This document shows positions 11,463-40,393 of a stretch of 64,000 nt of DNA, piece by piece. Made by a program: the position numbers and the translations under genes. The stretch comes from Pegoplata infirma (Eukaryota; Arthropoda; Insecta; Diptera; Anthomyiidae), in contig OY992536.1 in NCBI GenBank assembly GCA_963921195.1, positions 108,526,778 through 108,590,777 on the forward strand, given 5' to 3'. Each line of letters starts with the position of its first letter. The first letter of the stretch is position 1. Under the pieces are notes generated by a model that was not told where the DNA came from, ran no database searches, and worked only from the letters and a program-made list of their open reading frames with translations.

Positions 11463-12722
11463 TATTTTAATACGACCGTAATTGTTAAAGTTTTAACAAT
11501 TTTTGCAAGAGATTTTAATACAGATAAGTTTTATTTATTGCGATCCTCTTTTTTGTAGATTTAAAGTACTTTTTATCACTGTGCTGGTAATTGTCACGTT
11601 TTGTTAAGAAATCTGTGATTTTTTATGATTTTCTCGTTTTTTATTTGCCAATTCAAAAACAAAACTTCTGATAAGATTATTACACAAATAATAACGTTGT
11701 GCTAAATATTATTAATATGACACATTTAACGTTAAAATTATAATTTGCATGAGTTTGATAACATTCAAGAGCACCTGATAAAAGAACTCTGGGAAATCCC
11801 AATTTTTTATTTTTTTTAATTATAACGAATATTGAGAACTTAAAATTTGGGTCCTTGCGAGTTTGTTATAACCAAAATTTACGGTACAAGGGTTGACATT
11901 TTTTTTAAAGAGAGCATAATATTTGACTGCGGCGAATCATAAATGCACTCTACCAAATTATACAAACAAATAGCTAAAACGCTTTGTGGGGTCTACCTTC
12001 TCCCAAGGTAAAAGACTTTACTTACTATGGGCCCCATACTCAAATACTAGACCTAGTCTAGAAAGTTTTTCTTTGCACTGACCTTTTGAAATAGAATATT
12101 GGGTGAATGAGTTCATTAGAAAGAGTTATTAAGAAAGATGATAGCGCCGTCGGGAAGATGTAATGAGTACATTTTATCATATTCTCTAGAGAAGACCCAA
12201 GTACCCAAACCTCAGCTCATTTTCAAATCGTCGGCTCATACTGTAGTATCAAATCCATCAGTCTGAAACTGCCTGTTGCACTCCCGCTTGGAGCTGAAAT
12301 CACTTCTCTAATAATTTGTTCAAAATAATTTCAAAATTGTTTTACTAGACTGTCTGTGAAGGGCAATTAAAAATATACTTTTCTTCTGGATCTGTCTCAC
12401 TGGTTAAATTTCTTATGTCCGATTTTAATTCCATTGTCTACCTGTTAATAACTAAAAGTAATAAATTGATGGCAACCCTATGTAAAATTCAACACCTAAA
12501 AATAATATATCATTTGAGTTAAGATCGCTTATACATTTTTAATTTATTGACAATTTAGTTGAGCGCTCTTTTAAAATTTGTTGTTGGTTTTAACCAAAAA
12601 TAAACTATCACAAATAAAACTACCTAAATACAATCACAATTATTTTCATATGTTTATAAAGTTGCTCAATTACTCTGAGAAGAAGAACAACAACAATTAC
12701 TCTGAGAAAACCTAAACCTTAA
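11463..12722. other. Intergenic, mostly unrecognised
   Basis: At about 11815-11885, TATAACGAA and GAGTTTGTTATAACC resemble the Tigger-like termini at 3313-4992, so a fragment is likely. The GC-richer stretch 11890-12440 may be old retroelement but encodes nothing I can name. Confidence 0.4.
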
Positions 12723-12847
12723 CCCCCAGTTTCTGTAACACGAACGTCATTCGTTCGTGACGAATTTGTATTTTGTTATTGTAACAAAAACAAAATACAT
12801 GCAAATTCGTCGCAGACGAATGGCTTTCGTATTACAGAAACTGGGGG
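12723..12847. mobile_element. Palindromic MITE, PIF/Harbinger-like, 125 bp
   Basis: Ends CCCCCAGTTTCTGTAA and TTACAGAAACTGGGGG are near-perfect inverted repeats flanked by TAA on each side (12720-12722, 12848-12850). The inner halves (CGAACGTCATTCGTTCG, CAGACGAATGGCTTTCG) also pair. A 3-bp TWA duplication is typical of PIF/Harbinger. Confidence 0.85.
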
Positions 12848-12979
12848 TAAAACTAAAACTCATGTTCGTGTGCACGTTCGAACACGGTGTTGCCAGATAA
12901 GGGATGTATAAATTAAAACATTTTCCCGGCAGTCAGAATTTATGTCTCATACTTACATACATGAGAAACTTTGACAGAA

Positions 12980-13950
12980 CCTTCGAAATCCAAGTAATGA
13001 CTGGTGAAACTGGGCAGCAAATTCTTTTTTTTTACTTTGAGCCAACACTCAGGGCACCTTTCTAATGCAATGCATTGTGTTGGTATTAGGAAAATAGGGT
13101 ATGAGGTGACGGAAAGAGCGAAAAGTGTTTGTGTATAAATTGTAACTAACTGGGTAGACTCCTGCGGGGAGTTTTTTCCACATACGGCTAGTTCGACCAA
13201 GAAACGAATTTTCTCTGAAATGTGTTGTACGATACATTGAACAGTCGACGACGAACGGATGCCACCTGCTAGCATGTCGAGTACTACGGGCATACACCCA
13301 CGTCTCAGAGATGAGTTCGCCTTTCTCAGCTTAACAATGACCTTGATAATATCGATAGAACAATGATTCAAAACCCACATTCCGACGACGCTCCAATGAC
13401 TCAATATAGCTGTAAGCCCTTCTGTCATACTCCTTTGTACCCGATCCAGAAGCATCAAGATATACCTTGAAAGCACCTGCCCAGGTGTGGGAGTTGTATT
13501 CCATTTTCGGTCGGATATAGGCGGTATAAATAGCGAGGAGATCAGACAGAGTGAAGTAATTCTTACGGCGTTTTAAGAAACCAAGACACTTGAATGCCTC
13601 TTTCGACACTTGAAAAACATGTTGGTTCCAATGAATTTCACACTTAGAACATCAAGAGTGTCTGATTCCTTAATAGCTGTACCACCCTTTGATACAGATG
13701 ACGCTAATTCCACAAGCCTTCTGTTGGTCAACATTGAATCTTGCGATCATTTAAATCGACCCTATTCACAAGACCCCACTCGGAGATTGAATGACAAATA
13801 TTGCTGTCATCTGCGAAAGAATAGACAGAATTGGAAGTTAGATGGTCGTTAAGAAAAATAAGAAAAAGTGTAGGAGAAAAAATAGAACCTTGCGGTACCT
13901 TTGAATTCAATGGCAAGGGACTTGTATCATTGCGCCATAATCATTATCGT
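12980..13950 (-). mobile_element. LINE fragment: reverse transcriptase C-terminal half, decayed
   Basis: Read on the minus strand, 13916-13728 encodes VPQGSIFSPTLFLIFLNDHL followed by SVYSFADDSNICHS, the RT motif B (QGS) and the FADD active-site motif C. 13609-13331 continues with SKEAFKCLGFLKRRKNYFTL, then IYTAYIRPKMEYNSHTWAGA and RRRNVGFESLFYRYYQGHC. 13297-13049 continues with WHPFVVDCSMYRTTHFRENS followed by FLGRTSRMWKKLPAGVYP. Frameshifts separate these blocks. It is the same family as the plus-strand copy at 14900-16434. Jockey/R1-group affinity is likely but not proven. Confidence 0.8.
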
Positions 13951-13959
13951 GGATAGTAA

Positions 13960-14600
13960 TAAATCATTGCAGCTTTAAAGGCCTTTGAATAAAACACGGT
14001 GAAATCGAAATGCATTAGAAATTGTATACAATCCCTTCGCCAAATCCGACAGCACACATTCAATCTAATATGGGTCCCTGGACATAGTATACGAATTGGC
14101 TGATGATTGTGCAAGGAATGTCTCTGAGTCGGTGGGTGAATAGGTAAATCTCAGTTCTTTCAGTAAAGGTAATGACCAGAATTGATGATATAGCTGAAAA
14201 TGAGATGTGCGATAGGTAGATACCACTGACTACGTGTAGGATAATAACGCGGACCTTACGGCCACTGCCAAATCCTTAGAGGATTCGATTTGGAAAGCGG
14301 ACCCGTAAGCTTACTGGTGGGAATACTGAAAGGACATTCCATAAATGGTCTTACGTATAAAAATCTCTGACAGGAATTATAGTAGGAGTTGTGAAGAAGA
14401 GGAAGCTCTTGTGTAAATTCGGGACTGAAGAACCGTCTCCTTTAAATTTGGGCGATGATTTTTTGAATACCTGGACTACCTATATGATGTCTTTTAACTT
14501 TTCTAGCGGAATATCTCAGGGAATCGGGGTGATTAAGGTAGTAAATCATTTAATTTTTGGGGAATAGAGAAAAGTATTTATGGAATTACAATGGGCCATA
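13960..14600 (+). mobile_element. LINE fragment: RNase H and 3' end, decayed
   Basis: Plus-strand reading near 14030-14110 gives FNLIWVPGHSIRIG, matching the VPGHSGIxGNExAD motif of LINE RNase H. Near 14310-14420 it gives LKGHSINGLTYKNL and a broken NYSRSCEEEEA segment, like the region before the terminal CCHC of R1/LOA-type elements. Interrupted by stops. Confidence 0.55.
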
Positions 14601-14899
14601 TGGCCTCAAATAAACTTAAGTATCTGTTTCAGACCTTCCAGATGGAAAGATGAGCCTGCATTTCCTTGACCATTGACCTCGAATCATATTTGAAAGCAGC
14701 CAAGGTTCTTGGATCAACGTCACGTTTACTGCCTACCACTCCTTGAAACGCATCAGATTTATCTGCAGCACCTTCATGCAGCTAGGGTTATTTTTTCGTT
14801 CATTTGCGAAAAAAATCATTTTCAGATTGTTTAACCCGAATTTCCTCTTATTTTGGCGTTCTATCAGTGTATGAACGACTTATCCCCTTTAAGCGGGTA
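14601..14899. other. Probable LINE-derived spacer, unassigned
   Basis: GC content is closer to that of the neighbouring LINE fragments than to bulk AT-rich DNA, but no motif can be named. Confidence 0.35.
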
Positions 14900-16434
14900 A
14901 ACACCTTTACGGTTGCGTGATAAGGGACCTAACCAACAGGGATAACATCGATATTCATCCTAGGCCAAAGTTTATAAACATTTTGGATGCAGTTTTTAAA
15001 AAGGCTTAAAGCTTTATCGTTATCAAAGTAGCAGCTGTCCGTTGTCATTTTACCGAGATCCGAGTGTGCAAGAGTACTTAGTCGCGAAAAGCTTCTTACG
15101 AACATCGACTTCGCTCTAAAGTTCTTTCGGTTCCTTGGGGCAGTAAGAGCTTCTGGTCGTTCGTTAAAATAGTCAGGGAAAATGCTAGTTCTTCCAACCT
15201 GACTCTTATAAAAGACCATCAAGTGTTTACTGAACCGGTTGTTAAAGCTAACCTGTTGGCTGGCCTCTTAGCAAGAAATTCTTTCGGAAAGCAATCAACC
15301 ACTGGCCGAAATCGAGAGGGTATCCCATAATATGCCCAAGATATTTTTTCGAGCTCTTGCAGTTAAAAGGGTTCTTGCGGATCTTAACGTTAATAATTCA
15401 CCGCGACCGGATGGTATACCAGCACTGGTGCTGAAACAGTGCTCGTCGTCGTAAGCACTTCCACTGGCTAATCTTTTCATTTCGTCATACCGTGCGGGAA
15501 TCTTTCCCTCATGTTGGGAGAATGCCAATGTGCAGCCATTCGTTAGAAAGGGTGGGGCTAAAAACCCTGATAATTACCGCCCAACCGCAATATGCTCAGC
15601 GTTCTCGAAAATGATGGAGAATGATGGTAAATATCCATCTTGTTAGGTATCTAGAGGCTAGCTTACCTTGAAGCGATCGACAGTATTGTTTTCGTAGAAC
15701 TCGTTCTACTGGGCATCTGTTGACGTTCCTTCTGGAACGTTGCAATTTGGTGAGGGTAAGGTGGTTGCTCTGGATATTTCCAAGGCGTTTGATTGTGTCT
15801 GGCACGGTGCGTTTATTTTTAAGCTTAATGTCTTTTCTCAATTTATTTTATTAAGCGTGTTCTTATAGATGGGTTATCATCAAATAAGTTTCAGCTTCAT
15901 TTAGGGGTACCGAAAGGTTCTGTCCTTTTTCTTTTGCAGATGACAGCTACATTTGTCATTAATTTTCTTTTGATCGTAGGCAAAGCCTTGTTGAGGTTGA
16001 GGGCAAAAGGCAGATTATGAATTACACACTTAATCACGACCTGTTGATAATCTCCAAGTGGGGTCTTGCGAATAGTTCAATGCACGCAGGACTCAATGTT
16101 GTATGTTGACCCCACAGGAATGTGAAACCAACAGCGTCATCTGTACATGTGTATAGGTGGTATAAGTATCTAGAAATCTGACACTGTTGATGTTCTGGGC
16201 ATGAACATTCAGTGTAATGTCCGTTGGAACATTACACTGAATTTTTCAAGTTTCGAAAGAAGCCTTCAAGTATTTAGGGTTTTTCAACCGGTTTAAGAAG
16301 TACTTCACCTTATCCGATCTCCTTACTTTTTATACCACATCCGACCGAAGATGGAATACAACTTCCATATAGGGGCAGCGGCTTTTAAAGTCTATTATGG
16401 AGCTCTTGGACCATGTTCGAAGGAGGGCGGTAAT
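14900..16434 (+). mobile_element. LINE fragment: reverse transcriptase with multiple stops
   Basis: Plus-strand reading gives GSKSFWSFVKIVRENASSSN, then NNSPRPDGIPALVLKQC, NANVQPFVRKGGAKNPDNYR, a FADD-region remnant near 15945 followed by LLIISKWGLANSSMHAGLN, then KKYFTLSDLLTFYTT. These are consecutive RT and post-RT blocks of a non-LTR element, broken by stops and shifts. The same family occurs inverted at 12980-13950. The homology stops at 16434, where a hAT-like element is inserted, and resumes at 17196-17250. Confidence 0.8.
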
Positions 16435-17187
16435 CAGAGCTTCGAAGGATTTCATTCCTTAATTCGATTTGGCATTCTGAATGAAAATTTAGTGATTGCA
16501 TTCCCCAATCACATTTTAGCGAATTGAATGAATTCACTTTAGACTCATTCGATTTATAAAGAGCGAATGCATTCGATTTATTTTTCATTCGACTTTCAAA
16601 AATCGAATGCATTCGATTTTTTTTTCATTCGACTTTTAAAAATCGAATGCATTCACTTGCGAATGCAATCGATTTTCTTTCCATTAAATTTGAAAAATCG
16701 AATGGCTTATTCATTCATTGCATAAAAAACTTAAAAAACTAACCAAGATAGAGCAAAACGGAGCCAATTTTTTGTCCGTAGTATCGCCAACACTCTTCAC
16801 ACTTTTAGTCGTGTAGGCAGTTGACATGAGCATTTTTAACATTTTCGGGAACACTATTTTTTTTGGATTCAAAATTAGGGCCCATTAGGGCCATTGTATG
16901 TAAAGAGAGGCGGCGATACTATGGACCAAAATTTGGCTCTGTTTTGGTCTATCTATTTAAAAAATCGATTGAATTCGCAGTGGAATGATCAAAAATCGAA
17001 TACATTCGATTTTTCTAAATCGAATGAACAAGAAATCGAATGCATTCATTTTTTCCATTCAATTGAATGAATTCCAAGGACTGCATTCATTGATGATTTA
17101 TGAAATCGATTGCATTCACAGACTATGAAAATTGAATTGATTTTTTTGAGAATTCATTCGAAAAGGATTTCATTCTTCGAAGCTCTG
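16435..17187. mobile_element. hAT-like foldback inside the LINE, 753 bp
   Basis: Ends CAGAGCTTCGAAG and CTTCGAAGCTCTG are inverted. The 8-bp duplication is GCGGTAAT (16427-16434) and GCGGCAAT (17188-17195), one mismatch. The arms consist of many GAATGCATTCGATTT-type words. LINE codons ending RRRAVI continue after the element with AMLIIDNMVS, so the insertion post-dates the LINE. A right end of the same type occurs at about 40624-40636. Confidence 0.85.
16746..16954. mobile_element. Inverted-repeat element nested in the hAT-like foldback
   Basis: AGATAGAGCAAAACGGAGCC on the left is mirrored by GGCTCTGTTTTGGTCTATCT on the right; inner arms GTAGTATCGCC and GGCGATACTATGG also pair. About 209 bp, no coding capacity, target duplication not clear. 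Confidence 0.7.
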
Positions 17188-17195
17188 GCGGCAAT

Positions 17196-17250
17196 GCTTA
17201 TCATTGACAATATGGTATCCAACTCTATATAAATAGAAAATGTATTTGGA
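17196..17250 (+). mobile_element. LINE remnant beyond the hAT-like insertion
   Basis: Short continuation of the 14900-16434 LINE (reading AMLIIDNMVSNSI) after the inserted element. Confidence 0.5.
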
Positions 17251-18482
17251 AAACCCTGGCAAAAAGTAAACAATTTGAAAATTCAAAAAATATTTTGACA
17301 ATCCATTTTGCCAATCCAAATTACGTTCTGTTTGGAGTAAATAAAAACAAACACATAAAAAACTAGAAAGGTTTCCAATTTTAAATGAGATTTTTTGGAG
17401 ATTTTAATTTCAAAAATGGGGACTTAGGTGGTAACTCATCTGGCAACACTATACACACTCTATAGTTTTGAGATTTGTTTTCAGTTTTGGAATTCACCGC
17501 TAGCCAACTATACGAACATGTTATTTGTTAAATTCATTTAAAAACAAACACTCGTCAAGAGCGGTAACGGAAAAAAAGAAACGGACAAATTAAAAAAAAA
17601 AATACCAAATGCCAAAAAAACTACATATGCAGTATTTAGAAATATGTGATTAATAAGAAATGCGAATGTGATCATAACAAAAAATCAGCAATTAAAAGAA
17701 AAACAAATAATCAAAATAAATAATAATAGAAAAAAACTGTCAAGATATCAAATGTGCAGTTAACATTGATAATAAACGTTAAAAATATTTCGTTAAAAGA
17801 AACAATCAAGTCAAGTTATTTAATTCAACGCGTAGCTAGGAAACAATACAAAAAACGAGTGACACATACAAAGTGTAGTTAAATTTAACTATTCAAAAGC
17901 TAACCGATTAACTGCCAAAGAATGTCCCATTTATAATATCACGTAATTACAAAGTTAATAATAATAAAAAAAGAACAATAAATTTATAAAAAAATAAATA
18001 TTTACATTAAGACGCTACCATAATAATTCTTATCACTTAATAATTTGTCATTAATCGCTAGTGTTGTACATTTAAGCGATTTTTCAACATATGTACCTAC
18101 AAAGAGTACCTGCCTGCATATTTAAGAAAAAGATTGCAAAATAATTTTGCCAGTATTTATTGTGATATTAACTAACTCAATCCACCGTGCTCTAGTCAAT
18201 TAACTTATGTCTTCTTAACATAGTTTACGGTTTTGAATTTACCTGTGTTAATTTATACAATTAACTTCGATTAGTTGTGTGTTAGCATTCAACACAGCAA
18301 GACTGATTATATCTCAAAAAAAAAAAAAAAAAATAAAAGTTCCTAACAATTATTACAAATAAAAGGAATATTTTTAAATTTTTTTATACTTAAAAAAAAA
18401 AAAAAACTCAATAATTTTTATAAAATTATTTAAACGTGTGATATTTGTGCCCTTCAATACAAAATACCTACCTACCAACAAA
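17251..18482 (+). promoter_or_regulatory. Upstream region and probable 5' UTR of Hph
   Basis: Lies directly before the first coding exon and contains A-rich, gene-leader-like sequence from about 17500 to 18482. It ends in ACAAA directly before the ATG, a good fly translation context. No TATA box, initiator or start site can be fixed by eye, and an untranslated first exon or alternative upstream exons are possible. Homopolymer A runs occur at 18316-18333 and 18391-18406. Confidence 0.4.
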
Positions 18483-35581
<17,099 letters not shown>

Positions 35582-36501
35582 CAAATCCTTATTATCTAAA
35601 TTAGAGTTGGTTCAAAATATATAAATATTCAAAGAGGGAAATACAATAGATTGAAATTGTATATATCCAAAACTCTATAAAATCAAAAATTAAAAATTAA
35701 TCGAGGTAGCATGAATTACTCGAAATGATAAGTTATACATTTTAATTGGTATTATACACCCAGCCAGGCTTAATGGAAATTAGCCGGATAATACAACTTG
35801 CTATTTCCGGTTCGAAGGACCAAACTGTTATAATATAAATGCTACAACTTGCAATATTTATTAAAACAATTGTCTTAGCCTACACAAACAGTTTTTCATC
35901 ACATGCTACTTTCAATTCAAGTTGGAAAACTGTAGTGTTTAAAACATTGGTTGTTTAAAAATTGGTCCTTCGAACCGGATTGCGGTAAAGAAAATTTCTT
36001 AACTTTATGCTTTAATTACAAAAATAATCAATGAAAATAAAACGTAATTGTATGCCACACATTTTTTCGATTTGGAATATTTTTAACAATATGTACCTAT
36101 TATTTTAAAGTCAAAAATCATATAAATGTAGTCAAAATATGTTAACACAGTCATCTGCAATGTTGCTATTAGTTATTTTACTTTCAATAAGTTCAAACAA
36201 TCAACCTACAAAAAAAGAATCTTCTATATTAGTAGATTAATGGTTTTGTTATATTTTGTTTATAATAGTTAGAATAACTAAAAGTATTTAAATTATATAA
36301 TATCTTTATAAACAAATTTAAAAGAGGATACATGAAATTGCATAATTCTGCCTTATATCTCATTTTTTTTAATCAAAATCATTAAAAACATTTTTTTTTT
36401 TTTTAAATATTGTAAATAATAGTTATTTATTTCTTATTATTATTCCTTAAAAAAAATAAAAATATTAACAAGTCATAATTTGTATTTTATATTTGCATAA
36501 A
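35582..36501 (+). promoter_or_regulatory. Probable 3' UTR of Hph; candidate poly(A) signals
   Basis: AATAAA occurs at 36036-36041, and another A-rich AATAAA near 36456. Which one is used cannot be told. The segment contains GGTTCGAAGGACCAA near 35812 and its inverse TTGGTCCTTCGAACCGGATT near 35965; the latter phrase, with the following GAAAATTTCTTAACTTT, also occurs at 37071-37110, so mobile sequence is present in or beside the 3' UTR. Confidence 0.4.
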
Positions 36502-36724
36502 GGGGCGTGTCACAGACTCAATTCCGTTCGGATTTGAAAAAAGTGGTTTACTCGTCAAAAACAAAACAAAATTTATTTTTTTCGGAATGAAATCACTTTC
36601 AAAAATCAAAGTGGAATTGAATTGCATAAAAGTGGTTTCATTCCGAAAAAAATATTTGCTTTGCGTTTTACGGAGTGAACCACTTATTCCAATTCCGAAC
36701 TGAATTGAGTCTGTGACATGTCCC
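36502..36724. mobile_element. Palindromic MITE family P, copy 1
   Basis: GGGGCGTGTCACAGACTCAA and TTGAGTCTGTGACATGTCCC are inverted; the halves also share TTTTTTCGGAATGAAAYCAC and GCGTTTTAC. Same family as 42799-43005. Flanks are not a clean duplication here. Confidence 0.8.
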
Positions 36725-37155
36725 AAAATTTCTAAAACTACATTACGAGTATCTTTTGTATTATATTATGTATTAAAAGAAGAAGTTGAATGAAACTAGC
36801 AAAATGTTATGTTTAAAGATTATTTTGCTTATGAAAAAATCAAGTTATATAATTATTTTATATTAAACAGAAAAAAATAATAAAAATTATATAAATTATT
36901 TATAATTTGTAAATATTAATCAAGATAAATTTTATTATAAAATAAATAACAAAAACTATTACAGCATTTAATGAGTTTTATTGGCGACTGCTCCTTCATT
37001 TATTCAAAATATGCTTACTTAAAAAGTAGATGCCTCATGACAGCTAAAAAATTGTTTATTGAATTTGGTCCTTCGAACCGGATTGCTTTCATAGAAAATT
37101 CTTAACTTTGAAGATCTAAACCAACCTCTGAAAAACTCAATTTTACATATTTTTT
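36725..37155. other. Intergenic, AT-rich
   Basis: Contains the second TTTGGTCCTTCGAACCGGAT phrase at about 37069. Nothing else is supported. Confidence 0.4.
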
Positions 37156-37527
37156 CAAGGTTGGCAATCGATACCCACCCAGAATAACGGTATTTAGTTA
37201 TTGTACAGCTACCAATAAAGATATGGACATTTTTAAAAGCGATTATAAAAGTATATGAAATTTCTAGTATTTTTGATGTGTTACTTCGTGTTTGCACCGG
37301 TTCATATTCGTTATATAGGTATACCTTTAAAATAGCGTTTCAAACGGTATTATAAAGTATTGGCCTATATTTCGAAAAGCAACCGGTACAATCACGAATT
37401 AACAAATTAAAAATACTATAAATTTTATCTACTTTCATAATCGCTTTTAAGAATGTCCATATCTTTATTGGTTGCTGTACAATAGCCAAATACCGTTATT
37501 CTGGGTGGGTATCGATTGCCAACCTTG
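37156..37527. mobile_element. hAT-like MITE, 372 bp
   Basis: CAAGGTTGGCAATCGATACC and GGTATCGATTGCCAACCTTG are perfect inverted ends; arms extend through CACCCAGAATAACGGTATTT. The duplication TATTTTTT is identical at 37148-37155 and 37528-37535. Confidence 0.92.
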
Positions 37528-38640
37528 TATTTTTTGTTAAGAAAATAAAATAATTTTTATGCAAGAAGTTCAAAGTCCCAGAGTATTAGGAAATAAGTTT
37601 TAAGTTTTTACCGTTACAGCGCATTGTAGTATGTATAAAATTCCAAAGTTAAATCACCATTTAAATAGCGCAAATATTTTGTAATTTTATCGGCATTACT
37701 GAATGAATTATTCAGGTTTTAATCGGTATTTATTTAACGGTATTGTTTTTAAATTTTAAACGGTATAATATCTTAGTTGTATTGGTACCCAACCTTGCTT
37801 TACTGTGTAAATAAAAATTTTGTTGCATACTTTTAGGCTGATAATGAAATTCACTTTTAATTTACACAACACTGGTAATCTGTATTTATTTTGTTGTGCT
37901 GAGTTTTTTTTTTGCATACATGCGTTAAAAATTTTAACTTAAAATTTAAATTAATATTTTGAATGCTGGTACAGGGAAAATTTTTACTTACCAACGATAC
38001 ATGATACAAATCGTTTAATGGCCGCATTCTTCTGAATCAATTAGTTTTATTGTTAACCTCCTATTTTATAAAATTGTCATTTATAAAACTTTGCGACAAA
38101 TTGTAATTTTGTTGTGATTTTTCGTTAATTTTGACACAAAGTTGGGGATTTCATGCGAGCAAAAAGGACAAGAAATCTAATTTGGCGATTTTTGTGGGGA
38201 TATCGAAAATTATTTTTGGGAATTTTTGGGGATATTCAAAGTTGTATCTATTTAATACCACAAGATAAATTTAATGTAATCAACGGTTTTAAAAAAGTTT
38301 TAAAACCGTTGTTACGAGATTACAAAACAAATTCAGTAAAACGTGCATTATCGACTGCAAAATGGATTTTGACATTGTCAAAAACCTTTGATTAACGTGG
38401 TTGGGGATTTTTGGGAATTTTTTAATTGCAGAATGTACGGAATAAAATGATAAAATTACCATTCATATTTTTTTTTTTTTAAAACTTATTAATTTTTTTT
38501 TTATGTCTGATTGAAAAAAACATATTTTTCATTGTTTGGGGATTTTTGGGGATATTTTGTTACATTTTTGGGGACAACGGAAAAAACTACCTGGTAACGC
38601 TGCACACAAGCAACACATTTTTAAAAATAATAAGGGGATG
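37528..38640. other. Intergenic, no gene
   Basis: GGTACCCAACCTTGC near 37787 may be one end of a relative of the preceding MITE. GGGGATTTTTGGGGATAT phrases at 38190-38240, 38395 and 38540 suggest a diverged element. An 80-codon frame at 38153-38395 runs through this repeat and has no family resemblance. Confidence 0.4.
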
Positions 38641-38849
38641 CACTGATGCCAACTTTTTTTGACAAAAACCCGCTAAATCAGGAAAAAAAAATCTCCAGAA
38701 AACACCAGATTCAAAAACAGAAAATAAATTTAGCTATTTAATAGCTAAATGTCATGAAATTTGAAATGTAACGGTTTTTTGAAAAATATTATGGTTTTTT
38801 TTTTTTTAAATAATGTTATAAGAATGCTATAAAACGAGTTTTTTTAACA

Positions 38850-39305
38850 TAGCACGCGTGATCGTGAGTGAAATTTGATTTTACTCACGTGATCGTGAGT
38901 GTGCGTGATTAGAAAAAATGTTTTCGTACGTGAGCGTGCGTGAGTAACTTTTGTTTCGTGACTTTTCGTGATAGCTTTGTGCTGAAACAGAAAGCAAGTA
39001 AAAAAATCGTCATTATATGGAACTTAATGGGTAAGTAATACAAAATTGTGATTTAAATAAATTTTTATAATTGTTTTAAGGAAATTAAATACTTTTTGTA
39101 AAAGAAATCGCAAACAGTAAAATAAAAATTTGTTAATTTAAATTTCGTGAGTCTTAGTGAGCATGAGAAAAATTTTATTTACTCACGTGAGAGTGTGTGA
39201 ACGTGAGCAGAAAAAACACTTTCGTGCGTGATCGTGTGTGAGCAATATTTTGATTTCATGAGCGTGCGTGAGTCAAAATTCACTCACGCGCTCATCTCTA
39301 ATAGC
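38850..39305. mobile_element. Nested element of CTCACG words (TAGAGATGAG type end)
   Basis: Dense ACTCACGTGATCGTGAGTG and GTGCGTGA words on both arms. The right end reads CACGCGCTCATCTCTA, the TAGAGATG terminus seen elsewhere; the left terminus is eroded. ATAGCA near both edges may be a partial duplication. Confidence 0.5.
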
Positions 39306-39565
39306 AAGTTAAAAAATTACAGAATCGAATACAACTGATTTGGCCATACCAAATATTCGGTAAAATTGTTACTATACAGCCAAAACCGAATCCGAATAAT
39401 AAAAACAATTATTTATGTAGGAAAAACAAGCGAAAGAGTTAAATTAGACTTACAAGGGAGGTCTCCCTGGTTCACCCTCCAATCTTCATGCCCAAATTAA
39501 AAGGTATTCAAAAGATCTACTCTTGGTGCTAACAACGTGCCAAAAAAGTTATATTTTTCGACTTA

Positions 39566-39692
39566 GGGCGGATTACTCAATGAAAAGTTAGCTGCTAACT
39601 GCCGATTTAACGGAGCCTTATGTCAAAATTTGTATGAAAAAGTTAAATTTAACGGAGAGTTATTTTATAACGAAGCATTGAGTAATCCAGCC
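39566..39692. mobile_element. MITE family H, copy 3 (PIF/Harbinger-like)
   Basis: GGGCGGATTACTCAATG and CATTGAGTAATCCAGCC flanked by TTA at 39563-39565 and 39693-39695. 127 bp. Confidence 0.9.
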
Positions 39693-40393
39693 TTATTAAC
39701 AAAAATGCCCTTAAATTTTGCTACTTTACTCAATATGACGAAAAGCTGTGCATGTTTGGCCAGTAATGTCACCCGCGGGTCTTTATGGAATTGGTTTTAT
39801 TTTGTAGAGCAGAAAAATAAAGGCACAGGTATTTTTTTTAGCGGTCCAAATTCAGGTTCGTGGGTGAAAATGAGGGGGGAAGAAACAGTAATTTTGTTTC
39901 GCATATGTCACGCCTAATGCAAAAAAACCTAGACATATATGTATATCAAATGTAAGGTCTTTGGAAAACCTATCCAAGTCTGTAAAGAACGTGTCCAAAT
40001 ATGGAAATTTTTCGTCATATTGAGGGAAATACCAGTTTTTGTAAATAAGTCTTTTTTGGCATGTTGTTAGCACTAGAAGATAGGTATTTTATATGCCTTT
40101 AATCTGATACCAAAAATGCCTATGTTAATTTTGATTAAATATGCGTAAATCGTAAAAACCGAAAAAGGTCAAATATACAAATGACGATAAAAACGCTCAT
40201 CTAAACGGCTCTTTAATAAAAAACAAAAAAAATCAAAAGTGTGAAAAATTTTTAGTTTTTTTTTATTAAGTTGTGGCTGGTAAAAATCGCTAGATTTCCC
40301 GCTACCCGCTAAATCACTTTTTTCCCGCTAGACGCAAAATAAAAAGGCTAGTTTTAGCGGGAAAAACACCAAATTGGCAACAGTGAGGGAATG

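Larger units (their letters stand above)
38641..40385. mobile_element. hAT-like element with CACTG ends, 1.75 kb
   Basis: Left CACTGATGCCAACTTTTTTT; reverse complement of right CACTGTTGCCAATTTGG. Both arms carry CCCGCTAAA/TTTAGCGGG words. Duplication AGGGGATG (38633-38640) and AGGGAATG (40386-40393), 7 of 8. It holds a TGAGTGAAATTT-type element and MITE family H copy 3. No transposase. Confidence 0.82.

Noticed and set aside
13049..13609. Overlapping minus-strand frames as independent genes
   Set aside because: They are frameshifted pieces of one dead LINE reverse transcriptase.
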